A DNA stretch of 64,000 bases from a virus. Within the stretch, counting starts at the first letter, position 1, and every line of letters starts with the position of its first letter. The notes beneath the pieces are model-generated. The model had not been told where the DNA came from and searched no databases. It worked only from the letters and a program-made list of their open reading frames with translations. Location of the stretch: positions 62,001 to 126,000 of the IMG/VR virus record IMGVR_UViG_3300017917_003859; one strand, 5' to 3'. Below, piece after piece: positions 17,671-26,511 of the stretch. A program made the translations under genes and the position numbers.

Positions 17671-19062
17671 ATGACACTGAATTCAATAGAAAATTATGGA
17701 ATAGGATTCCAAACAAAAGTTATATCTGGTTTGTTAACAGATAAAACATTTTTACAAAATATTAATGATGTATTAACTGAAGAATACTTTACAAATAGTG
17801 CTCACCAATGGATTATAACTGAAATAATTAAGTATTATCAAAAATTCCATTGTCCCCCAACAATGGAGGTACTTAAAACTGAAATGAAAAAAATAGGTAA
17901 TGAAATTTTACAATTATCTATTAAAGAACAACTAAGAGAAGCATATAAACTCTCAGATGAAAATGATTTGCCATATATTAAACAAGAATTTGCTAATTTT
18001 TGTAAAAATCAACAATTAAAAAAAGCACTTCTTAATTCAGTTGATTTATTACAAGCTGGAGATTATGATTCTATTCGTTCATTAGTAAATAATGCTTTAA
18101 AAGCAGGGCAAGAAAAAAACATAGGCCATGAATATTCTAAAGATATAGAATCAAGGTATAGAGATGAAGATAGATCGCCAATCCCATTTCCGTGGAATAC
18201 ATTTAATAAAATTACTCAAGGAGGATATGGTAAAGGTGATTTAGTATTAATTTTTGGTAATCCAAAAGGAGGAAAATCCTGGTCAGTAATAGCTATGGCC
18301 GCTGAAGCAGTTAAATTAGGTTATAATATAATATATTATGCTCTAGAATTAGGAGAAACATATGTAGGGAAACGCTTTGATGCTTATTTCACAGGTATTC
18401 CAGTTGATCAATTAGATAAACATAGGGATAAAGTAGATGAAATAACAAAAAATCTTCCTGGAAAATTAATTATTAAAGGCTATCCACCAAAAAGAGCATC
18501 TTTAGCTACAATTGAAAATCATATTAATCAGGTAAGAGAATTAGGAGAAGAAGAAAACAAAAATTTTACAGTTGATGCTATATATATAGATTATTTAGAT
18601 TTATTAAAAAACAGAGCATCAAGAAAAGAAAGAAAAGATGATATAGATGATGTATATACAGATGCTAAAGGTTTAGCTAAAGAATTAAATATTCCTATAA
18701 TTTCTCCTTCCCAAGCAAATCGTTCAGGTGCAGAAAAAGAAATTCTTGAGAGTAGTCATATTGCTGGAAGTTTTGATAAAATAATGATCGGGGATATAAT
18801 TATATCCTTAGCTAGAGGAAGAAAAGATAGATTAGAAGGAACAGGTAGATGGCATATAATGGGTAATAGATATGGACCTGATGGTGTTACTTATAGTTCA
18901 ACAATAGATACATCTACAGGACATATAGAAATTAATGAAGAAGAATTAGATTTAGATAAAGTAGATATAAATATATCTTCAAAACCTGACTCTGTAGGTG
19001 TATTTAATGAAGAAAAAGAATTTTTAAGAAAGAAGTTTTTTGAGCTTGAAAATAATCTTTAA
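17671..19062 (+). CDS. 41: Replicative DnaB-type helicase (gp41-like)
   Basis: 463 residues, close to T4 gp41 (475). It unwinds DNA 5' to 3' as a hexamer and pairs with primase. The N-terminal helical domain spans about 1-150. The RecA-type core holds Walker A GNPKGGKSW (196-204), the EL motif region YYALELGE and Walker B-like VDAIYIDYLDLL, then the sensor SPSQANRSG. No primase gene was found in this window. It is followed by the nrdB promoter. Confidence 0.93.
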   Translation: MTLNSIENYGIGFQTKVISGLLTDKTFLQNINDVLTEEYFTNSAHQWIITEIIKYYQKFHCPPTMEVLKTEMKKIGNEILQLSIKEQLREAYKLSDENDLPYIKQEFANFCKNQQLKKALLNSVDLLQAGDYDSIRSLVNNALKAGQEKNIGHEYSKDIESRYRDEDRSPIPFPWNTFNKITQGGYGKGDLVLIFGNPKGGKSWSVIAMAAEAVKLGYNIIYYALELGETYVGKRFDAYFTGIPVDQLDKHRDKVDEITKNLPGKLIIKGYPPKRASLATIENHINQVRELGEEENKNFTVDAIYIDYLDLLKNRASRKERKDDIDDVYTDAKGLAKELNIPIISPSQANRSGAEKEILESSHIAGSFDKIMIGDIIISLARGRKDRLEGTGRWHIMGNRYGPDGVTYSSTIDTSTGHIEINEEELDLDKVDINISSKPDSVGVFNEEKEFLRKKFFELENNL

Positions 19063-19076
19063 TATTTTTATATTTA
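19045..19076 (+). promoter_or_regulatory. Early-type promoter CTTGA-N19-TATATTTA before nrdB
   Basis: The upstream box lies within the end of the helicase gene (19045-19049) and TATATTTA at 19069-19076, 18 bases before the nrdB start. The upstream box is a weaker match than in other copies. Confidence 0.55.
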
Positions 19077-19094
19077 TACTTATAACCTTAATTT

Positions 19095-20045
19095 ATGATT
19101 ACTGAACCTCGCTTATATTACAAGCCATTCGAATACCAAGATGCATTCGAATTTTACAAAAATCAACATCGTGCTCATTGGCTAGCAGATGAAGTACCAT
19201 TAGCTTCAGATTTAAATGATTGGAAATTAAAATTAAATGAATCTGAAAAGAACTTAGTAGGAAATATTTTAAAATCATTTGCACAAACAGAAGTACATGT
19301 AAATGATTATTGGTCAACAAAAGTATCTGTTTGGTTTCCAAAACCAGAAATTCAAGCAATGGCTCGTGTGTTTGCTGATTTTGAAAGTATTCATGCTGAA
19401 GCATATGCTCGTCTAAATGAAGAATTGGGTTTAGATGATTTTAAAGCATTTTTAGAAGATGAAGTATCTAAAGCTAAAATTGAACGTTTAATTGAAGTAC
19501 CTGGTAACACAATTGAAGAACAAGCAGTTTCATTAGCTATATTTTCAGCATTTACTGAAGGTGTAAATTTATTTTCTTCATTCGCTATATTAATGTCTTT
19601 TCAATTAAGAAATTTAATGAAAGGTACCGCTCAAATCGTGGAGTGGAGTGTTCGAGATGAATCATTACATTCAAAAGCAGGATGTTGGTTATTTAAAATA
19701 TTATTGAAAGAACGTCCTGATTTAGATACATTTGAATTAAGAGATAAAATTATAGAAGCATGTCAATTATCTGTTCAATTAGAATTTGATTTTATTGAGA
19801 AAGCATTTGAAATGGGAGATATTGAAGGTTTAAATAAAGAACAGTTAAAAGCATTTATTAAAGCAAGAGCAAATGAAAAAATGATTGAATTAGGTTACCA
19901 AGCAATTTATAACGATGTTGATCCTAATTTATTAAAACAAATGGAATGGTTTGGTCATTTAACAAGTGGTAAAACACACCAGGACTTTTTTGCAGGTCGA
20001 GTAACAAGTTATGCAAAATCAACAGCTGACTGGGACGATTTATAA
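19095..20045 (+). CDS. nrdB: Ribonucleotide reductase class I beta subunit
   Basis: 316 residues, the small radical-bearing subunit that makes dNTPs from NDPs together with NrdA. The pattern DFESIHAEAY (E97, H100, Y104) copies the spacing of E. coli R2 E115-H118-Y122, so a tyrosyl radical is expected. DESLH near 193-197 supplies the second iron site. The gene order is beta before alpha, and the two are separated by a leader-bearing ART-like gene. Confidence 0.95.
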   Translation: MITEPRLYYKPFEYQDAFEFYKNQHRAHWLADEVPLASDLNDWKLKLNESEKNLVGNILKSFAQTEVHVNDYWSTKVSVWFPKPEIQAMARVFADFESIHAEAYARLNEELGLDDFKAFLEDEVSKAKIERLIEVPGNTIEEQAVSLAIFSAFTEGVNLFSSFAILMSFQLRNLMKGTAQIVEWSVRDESLHSKAGCWLFKILLKERPDLDTFELRDKIIEACQLSVQLEFDFIEKAFEMGDIEGLNKEQLKAFIKARANEKMIELGYQAIYNDVDPNLLKQMEWFGHLTSGKTHQDFFAGRVTSYAKSTADWDDL

Positions 20046-20055
20046 AAATATAACT

Positions 20056-20607
20056 ATGATAAAATTAATTGATTTACTAAACGAAGGAAAACAAGTAGGC
20101 ACCTTATATCATTTTACTTCATTAAGTGGGGGAGAAAATATTATAAAATCAAACATCCTAAAACCTATAAATTATGATTTTATCTCTTTAACTAGAGATA
20201 AAAATTTATACAAAACCTCAGATCATATAGAAGGAGGATTAGTTAGATTAACTTTAGATGGAGATAAATTATCAAATAACTTTAAAATTAAACCATATGA
20301 TGAAGATCAAAGAAAAATATATGGTAGTTTTGAATCTGAAGAAAGAATTGATAAACCTATAAAAAATATTAAAGATTATATAACTAAAATTGATATAATT
20401 TTAGATTTTTATAAGTATGTTAATCGCAACTATCCTGAATTATTATTTTATGAACCTCAAGAAATAAAAAATGCTGTTTCTATTTTTAAATCATCTGGAA
20501 TACCATTTAATATATTATTAAAAAATAATAAAGTAGATTTAAAAACATGGTTAAAAATTTCTAAAGATTTTATACAAGATAATAAAAATGAATTTAACGA
20601 TTTTTAA
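20056..20607 (+). CDS. Leader-bearing ADP-ribosyltransferase-like protein, candidate virion cargo
   Basis: 183 residues from ATG 20056, chosen because an upstream in-frame ATG lies inside nrdB and because MIKLIDLLNE nearly equals the start of the protein at 44662. After this leader, GTLYHFTSLSGGENIIKSNIL resembles the His-containing first strand and helix of ART-fold enzymes (DarT and relatives). ISLTRDKNLY and VRLTLDGDKLSNNFKIKPYD follow, then a Glu-rich ESEERI that could hold the catalytic Glu. I infer a packaged T4 Alt-like effector, cut after LNE. The ART call rests on motif look only. Confidence 0.5.
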   Translation: MIKLIDLLNEGKQVGTLYHFTSLSGGENIIKSNILKPINYDFISLTRDKNLYKTSDHIEGGLVRLTLDGDKLSNNFKIKPYDEDQRKIYGSFESEERIDKPIKNIKDYITKIDIILDFYKYVNRNYPELLFYEPQEIKNAVSIFKSSGIPFNILLKNNKVDLKTWLKISKDFIQDNKNEFNDF

Positions 20608-20667
20608 AAAATTCACACCTAAAGATTTTATAGTAGACTTTAAAAATATAGAAATAATAATAAAAAT

Positions 20668-22392
20668 ATGAGCATACAAGTAGATACAAGTAAATGGATT
20701 AAAGGAAAAAATTATCCGGTATGGTTTGATGAAATAGGGTTAAGTATGATTTCAAAAGGTTATTTATTACCTGATGAAGATGTATTTGACGCATTTAAAC
20801 GAGTAAGTAGAGCAGCAGCTAAACGTCTTAAACGTAAAGATTTACAACCTTACTTTTATGAAGCAATTGAAAAAAATTGGTTATGTTTAGCTTCACCTGT
20901 TCTATCTAATTTAGGAACAGAACGTGGAATGCCTATTTCATGTTTTGGAATTGATGTAGGTGATTCTATTGAAGGAATTGCTGATGCAAATTCTGAATTA
21001 ATGAGATTATCTTCTCAAGGTGGAGGAGTAGGTATTGGTTTATCTCGCATTCGCGGAAGAGGAAAACCTATTAAAGACAATGGTGTAAGTGAAGGTGTTG
21101 TACCTTGGGCTAAAATTTACGATTCAACTATATTAGCAACAAATCAAGGTTCAGTTCGTAGAGGAGCAGCATCTGTAAACCTAAACATCAACCACCCAGA
21201 TATTGAAGAATTTTTAGGTATTCGTCGTCCTAAAGGAGATGTTAATCGCCAATGTTTAAATTTACATCAATGTGTTGTTATTGATGATGAATTTATGAAT
21301 AAACTAGAAAATGGAGATCCTAAAGCTAAAAGATTATGGGGTGAAATATTAAAAACTCGTCTTGAAACAGGTGAACCTTACCTTATGTTTGAGGACAACA
21401 TTAATAATGCAAACCCTGAAGCATACAAAAAGAACAATTTAAAAGTATCAATGACTAACATTTGTACCGAAATTGCTCTTTATACAGATGAATTACATTC
21501 ATTTATTTGTTGTTTATCTTCATTAAATTTAGCTCGTTGGGATGAATGGAAAGACTATAAATTTGAAAATGGAATGACTTTACCTGAACTATCAATTTGG
21601 TTTTTAGAAGGGGTACTTCAAGAATTTATTGATAGAGCTAAAAATATTAAATTTTTTGAAAATACTGTTCGATCAGCAACTAAAGGTAGAGCAGTTGGGT
21701 TGGGGGTTTTAGGATGGCATACATTTTTACAAGCAAAAAACATTCCATTTGTTGGTATTCAAGCATCTGCTTATACAAGAATTATGTTTGAATTTATTCA
21801 AAATGAAGCTCTTAAAGCCTCTAAAGCACAAGCGGAATTTTATGGTGAACCAGAATGGTGTAAAGGAACTGGACTAAGACATACACATCATCTAGCACCA
21901 GCACCTACAGTATCTAATGCTCATATTTCAGGAGGTGTTTCACCTTCAATTGAACCAATTCCTGCTAATGTTTATAATTTAAAGACAGCAAAAGGTGTTT
22001 TTATCAAACGTAATAAAATATTAGAAGAATTATTGGAGAAAAAAGGATATAACATTGATAGTGTTTGGGAACAAATTCTAAAAGACCAAGGCTCAGTTTT
22101 AGGTTTACCTGATTATATTTTAACAGATGAAGAAAAAGAAATATTTTTAACATTTAAAGAAATTAATCAGTTAGAAATTGTTAAACAAAATGGTATTAGA
22201 CAAAAATATGTTGATCAAGCAATTTCATTAAATTTAACATTTGATCCAAATGATACACCAAAATGGATTTCTCAAGTACATAAAGAAGCATGGAAACAAG
22301 GAATTAAAACATTGTATTATTTACGTACTGAAAGTGTATTAAGAGGAGATAATTTACAGCGTTTAGCTGATTGTGTTAGCTGCGAAGGATAA
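20668..22392 (+). CDS. nrdA: Ribonucleotide reductase class I alpha subunit, short form
   Basis: 574 residues against about 750 in E. coli, because the N-terminal ATP-cone is absent. The catalytic features remain: PISCFG, NICTEIAL with thiyl Cys and Glu, CCLSSLNLARW, a Tyr pair in TLYYLRTES, and the C-terminal CVSC redox pair in DCVSCEG. Loss of the ATP-cone should remove dATP feedback inhibition, useful for a phage. It is separated from nrdB by the ART-like gene. Confidence 0.95.
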   Translation: MSIQVDTSKWIKGKNYPVWFDEIGLSMISKGYLLPDEDVFDAFKRVSRAAAKRLKRKDLQPYFYEAIEKNWLCLASPVLSNLGTERGMPISCFGIDVGDSIEGIADANSELMRLSSQGGGVGIGLSRIRGRGKPIKDNGVSEGVVPWAKIYDSTILATNQGSVRRGAASVNLNINHPDIEEFLGIRRPKGDVNRQCLNLHQCVVIDDEFMNKLENGDPKAKRLWGEILKTRLETGEPYLMFEDNINNANPEAYKKNNLKVSMTNICTEIALYTDELHSFICCLSSLNLARWDEWKDYKFENGMTLPELSIWFLEGVLQEFIDRAKNIKFFENTVRSATKGRAVGLGVLGWHTFLQAKNIPFVGIQASAYTRIMFEFIQNEALKASKAQAEFYGEPEWCKGTGLRHTHHLAPAPTVSNAHISGGVSPSIEPIPANVYNLKTAKGVFIKRNKILEELLEKKGYNIDSVWEQILKDQGSVLGLPDYILTDEEKEIFLTFKEINQLEIVKQNGIRQKYVDQAISLNLTFDPNDTPKWISQVHKEAWKQGIKTLYYLRTESVLRGDNLQRLADCVSCEG

Positions 22393-22393
22393 T

Positions 22394-23371
22394 ATGAAAA
22401 AATACTTTTTACCAATTTTAATAGCGCTGTCTGCATTATCAATTAGTGCAGCAGCTGCTTTTTATAGCGTAACAGGTCTAGCAAAATTGTTTGCTGGAGT
22501 AGAAACAGCAGTTATATGGATGGCTTCTTCTCTTGAAGTAGCTAAATTAGTTGTAGCATCTTTACTTTATCAATACTGGAAAAAAATAGGATGGGTACTT
22601 AAAGTATACTTAACAATTGCCTTAATTACATTAATGATAATTACATCTGCAGGTATTTATGGATATTTAAGTAGTGGTTATCAAGATACAGCAAATAAAA
22701 CAGGAGTTGTAGATAAAGAAATCGCTTTAATTGATAATAGAATAAAAACACAAGAATCAAGTAAAGAATTTACTTTACAACAATTAAAAAATACCCAACA
22801 AAGTATTTCTCAATTAAGAGGAGCATTAGGTAATAATACACAAACCTATAAAGATAAAGATGGAAACATTTTAACTACTACTTCCTCGGCAAATAGAAAA
22901 GCATATGAAAAACAACTTGAATTGGCTTTAGTAGAAGAAAAAACACTAACTAACAAATTAAATACTTTAGATTCTACATTATCAGTTTTATCAGAGGAAA
23001 AGTTAATAAAAGAATCAAATGCTGAACTGGCAGGTGAATTAGGTCCATTAAAATATATTGCTAAATTAACTGGTAAATCTATGGATAAAATTATAAATTG
23101 GTTTTTATTAGTTATTATATTTGTATTTGATCCATTAGCTATTGCTTTAGTTATAGCAGCTAACTTTGCTTTTGCCCAATTAAAAAATCCTAATAAACTG
23201 GCTATATATGATGAAAAACCAGTTGAAGTAAAACCAATCATCACAGAGCATAAAGTTGATGATTTATCAGTTCCTCCTCCACCAAAACCTAAAAATTCAT
23301 GGTACAATTATGTTCCTCCGGTTTTTGGAAAAAAGAAAAATAAAGATGATGATGAAATAATTACTTATTAG
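22394..23371 (+). CDS. Membrane protein with coiled-coil extramembrane loop, unknown
   Basis: 325 residues from ATG 22394 (aataATG context). Three membrane segments lie near the N-terminus (about 5-30, 35-58 and 65-90) and a fourth at about 235-265 (WFLLVIIFVFDPLAIALVIAANF). Between them is about 140 residues of charged coiled coil (KEIALIDNRIKTQ ... EEKTLTNKLNTLDSTLSVLSEEK). The C-terminal tail has a Pro-rich patch. It overlaps no neighbour and sits before the DNA-modification genes. It could remodel the host envelope or exclude superinfecting phage, but no family is recognised. Confidence 0.7.
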   Translation: MKKYFLPILIALSALSISAAAAFYSVTGLAKLFAGVETAVIWMASSLEVAKLVVASLLYQYWKKIGWVLKVYLTIALITLMIITSAGIYGYLSSGYQDTANKTGVVDKEIALIDNRIKTQESSKEFTLQQLKNTQQSISQLRGALGNNTQTYKDKDGNILTTTSSANRKAYEKQLELALVEEKTLTNKLNTLDSTLSVLSEEKLIKESNAELAGELGPLKYIAKLTGKSMDKIINWFLLVIIFVFDPLAIALVIAANFAFAQLKNPNKLAIYDEKPVEVKPIITEHKVDDLSVPPPPKPKNSWYNYVPPVFGKKKNKDDDEIITY

Positions 23372-23399
23372 GCTTTTTAAATTTTTTATAATATATTTA
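23368..23399 (+). promoter_or_regulatory. Early-type promoter TTAGG-N19-TATATTTA
   Basis: TTAGG at 23368-23372 overlaps the stop codon of the membrane protein gene. TATATTTA is at 23392-23399, 15 bases before the next start. It would drive the deazaguanine gene set. Confidence 0.7.
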
Positions 23400-23414
23400 T
23401 AATAAATTAATGTT

Positions 23415-24206
23415 ATGATAAAGATTTCACATGAAGTGCCCCTTTGTTTATTAGAAAAAAGTAGAGAATTTAATGATTATGATTATTGTCTTCCTCATTT
23501 AATGGATGAAAATGAAGAATATAAACAATTTTTCCTTAAATCTAAAGAAATAGGTCGTCATATAATGATGGATAATAGTTTACATGAACTTGGAGTCCCA
23601 TATTCTGAAAAAAGATTGTTTTATTGGTTAAATGAATTACAACCACCAGAATTTTTTGTTCCTGATTATTGGGAAAATAAAACAGAATCTATTGTTTCTG
23701 CTAAAAAATGGATTGGATTTCAACAACAATATCCAAATACTACATTTATAGCTGTAGCACAGGCTAAATCATATGGTGAAGCATTAGAGTGTTATCAAAT
23801 TTATAAAGATTTAGGTTATAAAAAGATAGCATTTAGTTATGGAGCTTCTTTCTATAATAAATTATGTCCCCATCCTAATAAATCATTAGGAAAAGCATTA
23901 GGTAGAATTCATTTAATTTCTCATTTATATAAAGAAAATATTATTACTTCAACTGATAGAATCCATTTATTGGGTTGTGCTGTACCTCAAGAATTTAAAT
24001 GGTACAAAAACATGCCTTTTATTGAAAGTATAGATACTTCAAACCCAGTAATGGCTACTTTAGATGAAATGGAATATGGTAGTTATGGTTTATATGAAAA
24101 ACCTAAATCAAATATGAATGATTCATTTTATATAAAATTAAATCAAATAAATATTCCATTATTACATCATAATATTGAAAAATTTAGAAAAATAAATTCA
24201 TTATAA
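23415..24206 (+). CDS. Tgt/DpdA-like transglycosylase for 7-deazaguanine insertion
   Basis: 263 residues. Landmarks are HEVPLCLLEKSREFNDYDYCLPHL, the putative active-site strand GRHIMMDNSLHELG, then FFVPDYW and IAFSYGASFYNKL. These fit the phage tRNA-guanine transglycosylase-like family linked to DNA modification (DpdA types), which swaps guanine in DNA for a deazaguanine base. The four preQ0 synthesis genes follow within 4 kb, which supports DNA as substrate. The catalytic Asp residues cannot be proven by eye. Confidence 0.65.
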   Translation: MIKISHEVPLCLLEKSREFNDYDYCLPHLMDENEEYKQFFLKSKEIGRHIMMDNSLHELGVPYSEKRLFYWLNELQPPEFFVPDYWENKTESIVSAKKWIGFQQQYPNTTFIAVAQAKSYGEALECYQIYKDLGYKKIAFSYGASFYNKLCPHPNKSLGKALGRIHLISHLYKENIITSTDRIHLLGCAVPQEFKWYKNMPFIESIDTSNPVMATLDEMEYGSYGLYEKPKSNMNDSFYIKLNQINIPLLHHNIEKFRKINSL

Positions 24207-24207
24207 A

Positions 24208-24239
24208 TTTGGAATTTTAATTTAAAAATATTATATTTA
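24208..24239 (+). promoter_or_regulatory. Early-type promoter TTTGG-N19-TATATTTA before queC
   Basis: TTTGG at 24208-24212 and TATATTTA at 24232-24239, 14 bases before the queC start. A perfect match to the consensus. Confidence 0.8.
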
Positions 24240-24253
24240 TTATAAATACAGTT

Positions 24254-25138
24254 ATGAAAAAATACGCAGTTTTATCGTTAAGTGGGGGAATGGATAGCTC
24301 CACATTATTACTCCATTTATTAGCAAATAATTATGAAGTAACTGCTTTATCATTTGATTATGGTCAAAAACATAAAGTTGAATTAGAAAAAGCAAAAGAA
24401 TTAGTAGAATACATTAATGGGAATTTTAATATAGATGAAGAATCAAAAACAGTTGATTATCCATATTATGTTAAACATCAAATCATTAAATTAGATGGTC
24501 TCTCTCAATTACTCAATTCATCATTAGTTGAAGGTGGTTCTGAAGTACCTGAAGGACACTATGCTGAAGAAAATATGAAAGATACAGTTGTTCCTAATCG
24601 TAATAAAATATTCAGTTCTATTATTCAAGCAGTTGCCTTATCAATAGCTGAAAAAAATAACGCTGAATGTTCTATAGCAATGGGAATTCATGCTGGTGAC
24701 CATGCTATTTATCCGGATTGTCGTCAAGAATTTAGAGATGCTGATTTTGAAGCATTTAAACAAGGAAATTGGGGTGCTGAAAGAGTAAATGTATATACAC
24801 CTTATCTTGATACTGATAAATTTGGTATTTTAAAGGATGGAGAATCTTGTTGTGAGTGTTTAAATTTAAATTTTGACGAAGTATATTCACGTACTAATAC
24901 AAGTTATAAACCAATACATATCCCTTCTTACAATAAACAAGGATTTACAGAACAAGGAAAATGGTACTCAGATTACAAATCAGCTAGTTCAGTAGAACGT
25001 ATTGAAGCATTTATGAAATTAGGAAGAAAAGATCCTGTTAAATATGCTGAAATTATTCCAAGTGGAGAAGCAATCCCTCGCACTTGGGAAGAAGTAGTAA
25101 TTCATGTTAAAAATATTTTAGAAAATCATAATAAATAA
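24254..25138 (+). CDS. queC: 7-cyano-7-deazaguanine (preQ0) synthase QueC
   Basis: 294 residues. It converts 7-carboxy-7-deazaguanine to preQ0 with ATP and ammonia. The PP-loop is LSLSGGMDSSTLLLHLL (about 7-23). Other marks are ALSFDYGQKHKVELEKA, VVPNRNKIF and MGIHAGDHAIYPDCR. The Cys cluster DGESCCECLN probably binds zinc. It has a clean early promoter and acts last in the phage's own preQ0 pathway. Confidence 0.95.
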   Translation: MKKYAVLSLSGGMDSSTLLLHLLANNYEVTALSFDYGQKHKVELEKAKELVEYINGNFNIDEESKTVDYPYYVKHQIIKLDGLSQLLNSSLVEGGSEVPEGHYAEENMKDTVVPNRNKIFSSIIQAVALSIAEKNNAECSIAMGIHAGDHAIYPDCRQEFRDADFEAFKQGNWGAERVNVYTPYLDTDKFGILKDGESCCECLNLNFDEVYSRTNTSYKPIHIPSYNKQGFTEQGKWYSDYKSASSVERIEAFMKLGRKDPVKYAEIIPSGEAIPRTWEEVVIHVKNILENHNK

Positions 25139-25151
25139 AAAGGAGGTAAAT

Positions 25152-25493
25152 ATGTTTAATTTTGAAGATTATTTTAATTCATGGAATGATTTGTTTAAAT
25201 TTAATTATGAATACAAATCAACATCTTATAATTGGGATGAATTAAAAAAACAAGGTAAAGTAGAAGAAACTACTGAAGAAAAAAATGGTTTTAAAACTAT
25301 TACTCGAACCTTTATTTCAAAAGATGGAAATCAAAGAATTACTCAATCTGAAACTTTCCCTATTATTGATGAAACTAAACAAAAATTAATTAGTTTAGAT
25401 AAACAAATTTATGAAGCTGTAAAAAAAGAAGACTATGAAACAGCAGCTAAATTAAAAAAAGAAAAAGAAACTTTAATAAAAAATAAAAAATGA
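25152..25493 (+). CDS. Small protein with C-terminal UVR-like motif
   Basis: 113 residues. The last 30 (LDKQIYEAVKKEDYETAAKLKKEKETL) match the UVR/UvrB-UvrC interaction helix pair. The first 80 residues are aromatic and charged, with no known fold. The start is preceded by aaggaggt, an almost perfect Shine-Dalgarno box, rare in this genome. It overlaps the thioredoxin gene by ATGA. I infer a protein-protein adaptor. Confidence 0.65.
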   Translation: MFNFEDYFNSWNDLFKFNYEYKSTSYNWDELKKQGKVEETTEEKNGFKTITRTFISKDGNQRITQSETFPIIDETKQKLISLDKQIYEAVKKEDYETAAKLKKEKETLIKNKK

Positions 25494-25741
25494 AACAAGC
25501 AATTTTATTCACAGCAAATTGGTGTTCTGCATGTCAAACAATGAAACCAATTATTGAACAAGTAACTAAAGAAACTAAAACTCAATTAGCAAAAATTGAT
25601 ACTGATTATGATGTTAGTTTAACTCAACAATATAATATTAAAAGTATTCCTACTTTAGTAATTTTAGAAAACGGAAATGAAATTAATCGAGTAGTAGGCA
25701 CTCAATCTGCTGAAAGCATTAGAAATCTAATTAAAGGATAA
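25490..25741 (+). CDS. Thioredoxin-like protein
   Basis: 83 residues, a minimal thioredoxin fold with the redox centre WCSAC near residues 11-15 and cis-Pro in KSIPTLVIL. It probably reduces the phage ribonucleotide reductase or another enzyme. It is shorter than bacterial thioredoxin (about 105). It is flanked by ATGA overlap upstream and one base from queD. Confidence 0.9.
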   Translation: MKQAILFTANWCSACQTMKPIIEQVTKETKTQLAKIDTDYDVSLTQQYNIKSIPTLVILENGNEINRVVGTQSAESIRNLIKG

Positions 25742-25742
25742 T

Positions 25743-26219
25743 ATGGCAAGATACATCTCAACAAAATTATTCGAAAACTACTCAGTAGCAATTCGTCAAT
25801 GGAAAGCACAACATTCACATTGTCAATTATTACATGGATATGCTTTAAAATTTAAAGTATGGTTTGCATCTAATGAACCTGACATTGATAAACAACTCGA
25901 TGATATGAATTGGATTGTTGATTATGGTGGATTTAAAACTCCTCCTCATGGTAATGGATTAAAAGATTGGATGAATCATATGTGGGATCATACAACATTA
26001 ATTCAAAAAGATGATCCATATGCTGATATTTTTGAGCAATTAGGGCAAATGGGTTTAGCTAAAGTGCATTTTTTAGAAAAAATGGGAGCTGAGTCATGTG
26101 CACGTTTAGTTTATGAACATTTTAATGAAGTTTTATCTAAAACAGATGCAGGTCGTTGTAAATGTATCAAGGTAGAATGTTTTGAAAATGATAATAATTC
26201 TTCAATTTATGAAGAATAA
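25743..26219 (+). CDS. queD: 6-carboxy-5,6,7,8-tetrahydropterin synthase QueD
   Basis: 158 residues of the PTPS/QueD family. It makes carboxytetrahydropterin from dihydroneopterin triphosphate. Zinc-binding His residues lie in QHSHCQLLHGYALKFKVW, and DWMNHMWDHTTLI carries the conserved Asp-His region. The conserved CKCIKVECFEN strand is near the end. It is the second enzyme of the preQ0 route; its neighbours supply the others. Confidence 0.93.
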   Translation: MARYISTKLFENYSVAIRQWKAQHSHCQLLHGYALKFKVWFASNEPDIDKQLDDMNWIVDYGGFKTPPHGNGLKDWMNHMWDHTTLIQKDDPYADIFEQLGQMGLAKVHFLEKMGAESCARLVYEHFNEVLSKTDAGRCKCIKVECFENDNNSSIYEE

Positions 26220-26251
26220 TTTGGATTATAAAATAAATTAATTTATATTTA
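26220..26251 (+). promoter_or_regulatory. Early-type promoter TTTGG-N19-TATATTTA
   Basis: TTTGG at 26220-26224 and TATATTTA at 26244-26251, 12 bases before the next start. A perfect consensus. Confidence 0.8.
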
Positions 26252-26263
26252 AAAACAAAAGTT

Positions 26264-26509
26264 ATGGAAAATCAAGAAACAATGTTGTCCTTATATGATT
26301 ATTTAGGACATGCCGCTGGCTCTCAATTAGGAAAAGATGTAGCAGCTGCTGCTAAAAATGAAAAGTGTGGATTTGAAATTAGAGTAGTCTCTAATCCTAA
26401 ATATACTGGTGAAGTTATGTTATATCCTAAATCTTTTTTAGATAAGTATTTTAAAAAAACAAAAACAACTGACCAGAATATTTCTGATAATGACATACTA
26501 CCATTTTAA
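26264..26509 (+). CDS. Small protein in the deazaguanine cluster, unknown
   Basis: 81 residues. An N-terminal helical part (LYDYLGHAAGSQLGKDVAAAAK) is followed by a strand pair (FEIRVVSNPKYTGEVMLYPKSFLDKYF) and an acidic end. It sits between queD and queE, two bases from queE, so a helper role in base modification is possible but unproven. Confidence 0.65.
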   Translation: MENQETMLSLYDYLGHAAGSQLGKDVAAAAKNEKCGFEIRVVSNPKYTGEVMLYPKSFLDKYFKKTKTTDQNISDNDILPF

Positions 26510-26511
26510 TT

